5,804 nt of DNA, from assembly GCA_023405565.1 (NCBI GenBank), contig JAEXXW010000346.1:1-5804 (forward strand), written 5' to 3'. Origin of the DNA: Pseudomonadota bacterium (GTDB taxonomy: Bacteria; Pseudomonadota; Alphaproteobacteria; Rhizobiales; Xanthobacteraceae). Below the pieces are notes generated by a model. The model saw nothing but the letters and a program-made list of their open reading frames with translations, was not told the origin of the DNA and made no database searches. Shown here in pieces: positions 5,579-5,804 of this stretch (position 1 is its first letter; every line of letters starts with the position of its first letter). The position numbers and the translations under genes are program-made.

Positions 5579-5804
5579 ATGACCGAGACTAAACGCGACT
5601 ATTCCGAGACCCTGTTCCTGCCGCAGACGCAATTCCCGATGCGGGCCGGCCTGCCCGAGCGCGAGCCGATGCTGCTCAAGCGCTGGAAGGACGAAAACCT
5701 CTACGGCAAGCTGCGAAAGGCCGGGAAGGGGCGCCGCAAGTTCATCCTGCATGACGGCCCGCCCTACGCGAACGGCAACATCCATATCGGCCACGCCCTC
5801 AACA
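5579..5804 (+). CDS. ileS: Isoleucyl-tRNA synthetase, N-terminal fragment (cut by window edge)
   Basis: A class I aminoacyl-tRNA synthetase charging tRNA-Ile; only about 75 codons are inside the window. The fragment opens with [17 protein letters not shown] and continues to [12 protein letters not shown], then [20 protein letters not shown], the IleS form of the ATP-binding HIGH motif with the preceding PPYANG. This is diagnostic. Two close in-frame ATGs exist: 5579, with AAGAG about 10 nt upstream, and 5570, which would add MPD and has that site too close. TTG codons further up (5471, 5555) are unlikely. It follows ribF at 114 bp in the same orientation, the usual ribF-ileS pairing. The rest of the gene, including the KMSKS motif and editing domain, lies beyond the window. 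Confidence 0.95.
   Translation, partial: MTETKRDYSETLFLPQTQFPMRAGLPEREPMLLKRWKDENLYGKLRKAGKGRRKFILHDGPPYANGNIHIGHALN

Overview
The window looks like a chromosomal segment from a high-GC alphaproteobacterium, most probably in the Hyphomicrobiales (Rhizobiales). The basis is GC-rich coding with strong third-position bias, protein sequences of a rhizobial type, and two kinds of intergenic palindrome resembling repeats common in that order. This placement is an inference from pattern recognition; no search was run. The genes are mostly ordinary and intact, with no transposase, integrase, phage gene, CRISPR array, tRNA or rRNA visible.

Layout from left to right. (1) 40-1497 (+): a membrane protein with two N-terminal helices, a coiled coil, an Ala/Pro linker and a degenerate EAL domain, the architecture of the polar flagellar c-di-GMP receptor TipF. 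(2) 1528-1998 (-): a small soluble protein of unknown function, convergent with gene 1, with a hairpin between them. (3) 1999-2297: a spacer of about 300 bp between divergent genes, holding a possible promoter for gene 2. (4) 2298-3155 (+): a TIGR01459-type HAD-superfamily IIA hydrolase. (5) 3156-3273: a spacer with two palindromes between convergent genes. (6) 3274-3672 (-): a stand-alone CheY-type response regulator. (7) 3673-3883: a divergent spacer. (8) 3884-4360 (+): a MaoC/PhaJ-type enoyl-CoA hydratase. (9) 4361-4480: a spacer carrying a strong interrupted palindrome. (10) 4481-5464 (+): ribF, bifunctional riboflavin kinase/FAD synthetase. (11) 5579 to the window end (+): the 5' end of ileS, cut by the window edge.

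Functionally there are two themes. The TipF-like protein and the single-domain CheY belong to motility and its control (c-di-GMP-dependent flagellar placement and motor or chemotaxis signalling); the unknown small protein sits between them and may or may not be related. The right half is housekeeping: flavin cofactor synthesis (ribF) followed by isoleucyl-tRNA synthetase, a neighbourhood common in many bacteria, here preceded by a hydratase. The points most worth a second look are the degenerate catalytic motif of the EAL domain, the unknown gene at 1528-1998, and the palindrome just upstream of ribF. I found no convincing evidence of an undescribed multi-gene system.
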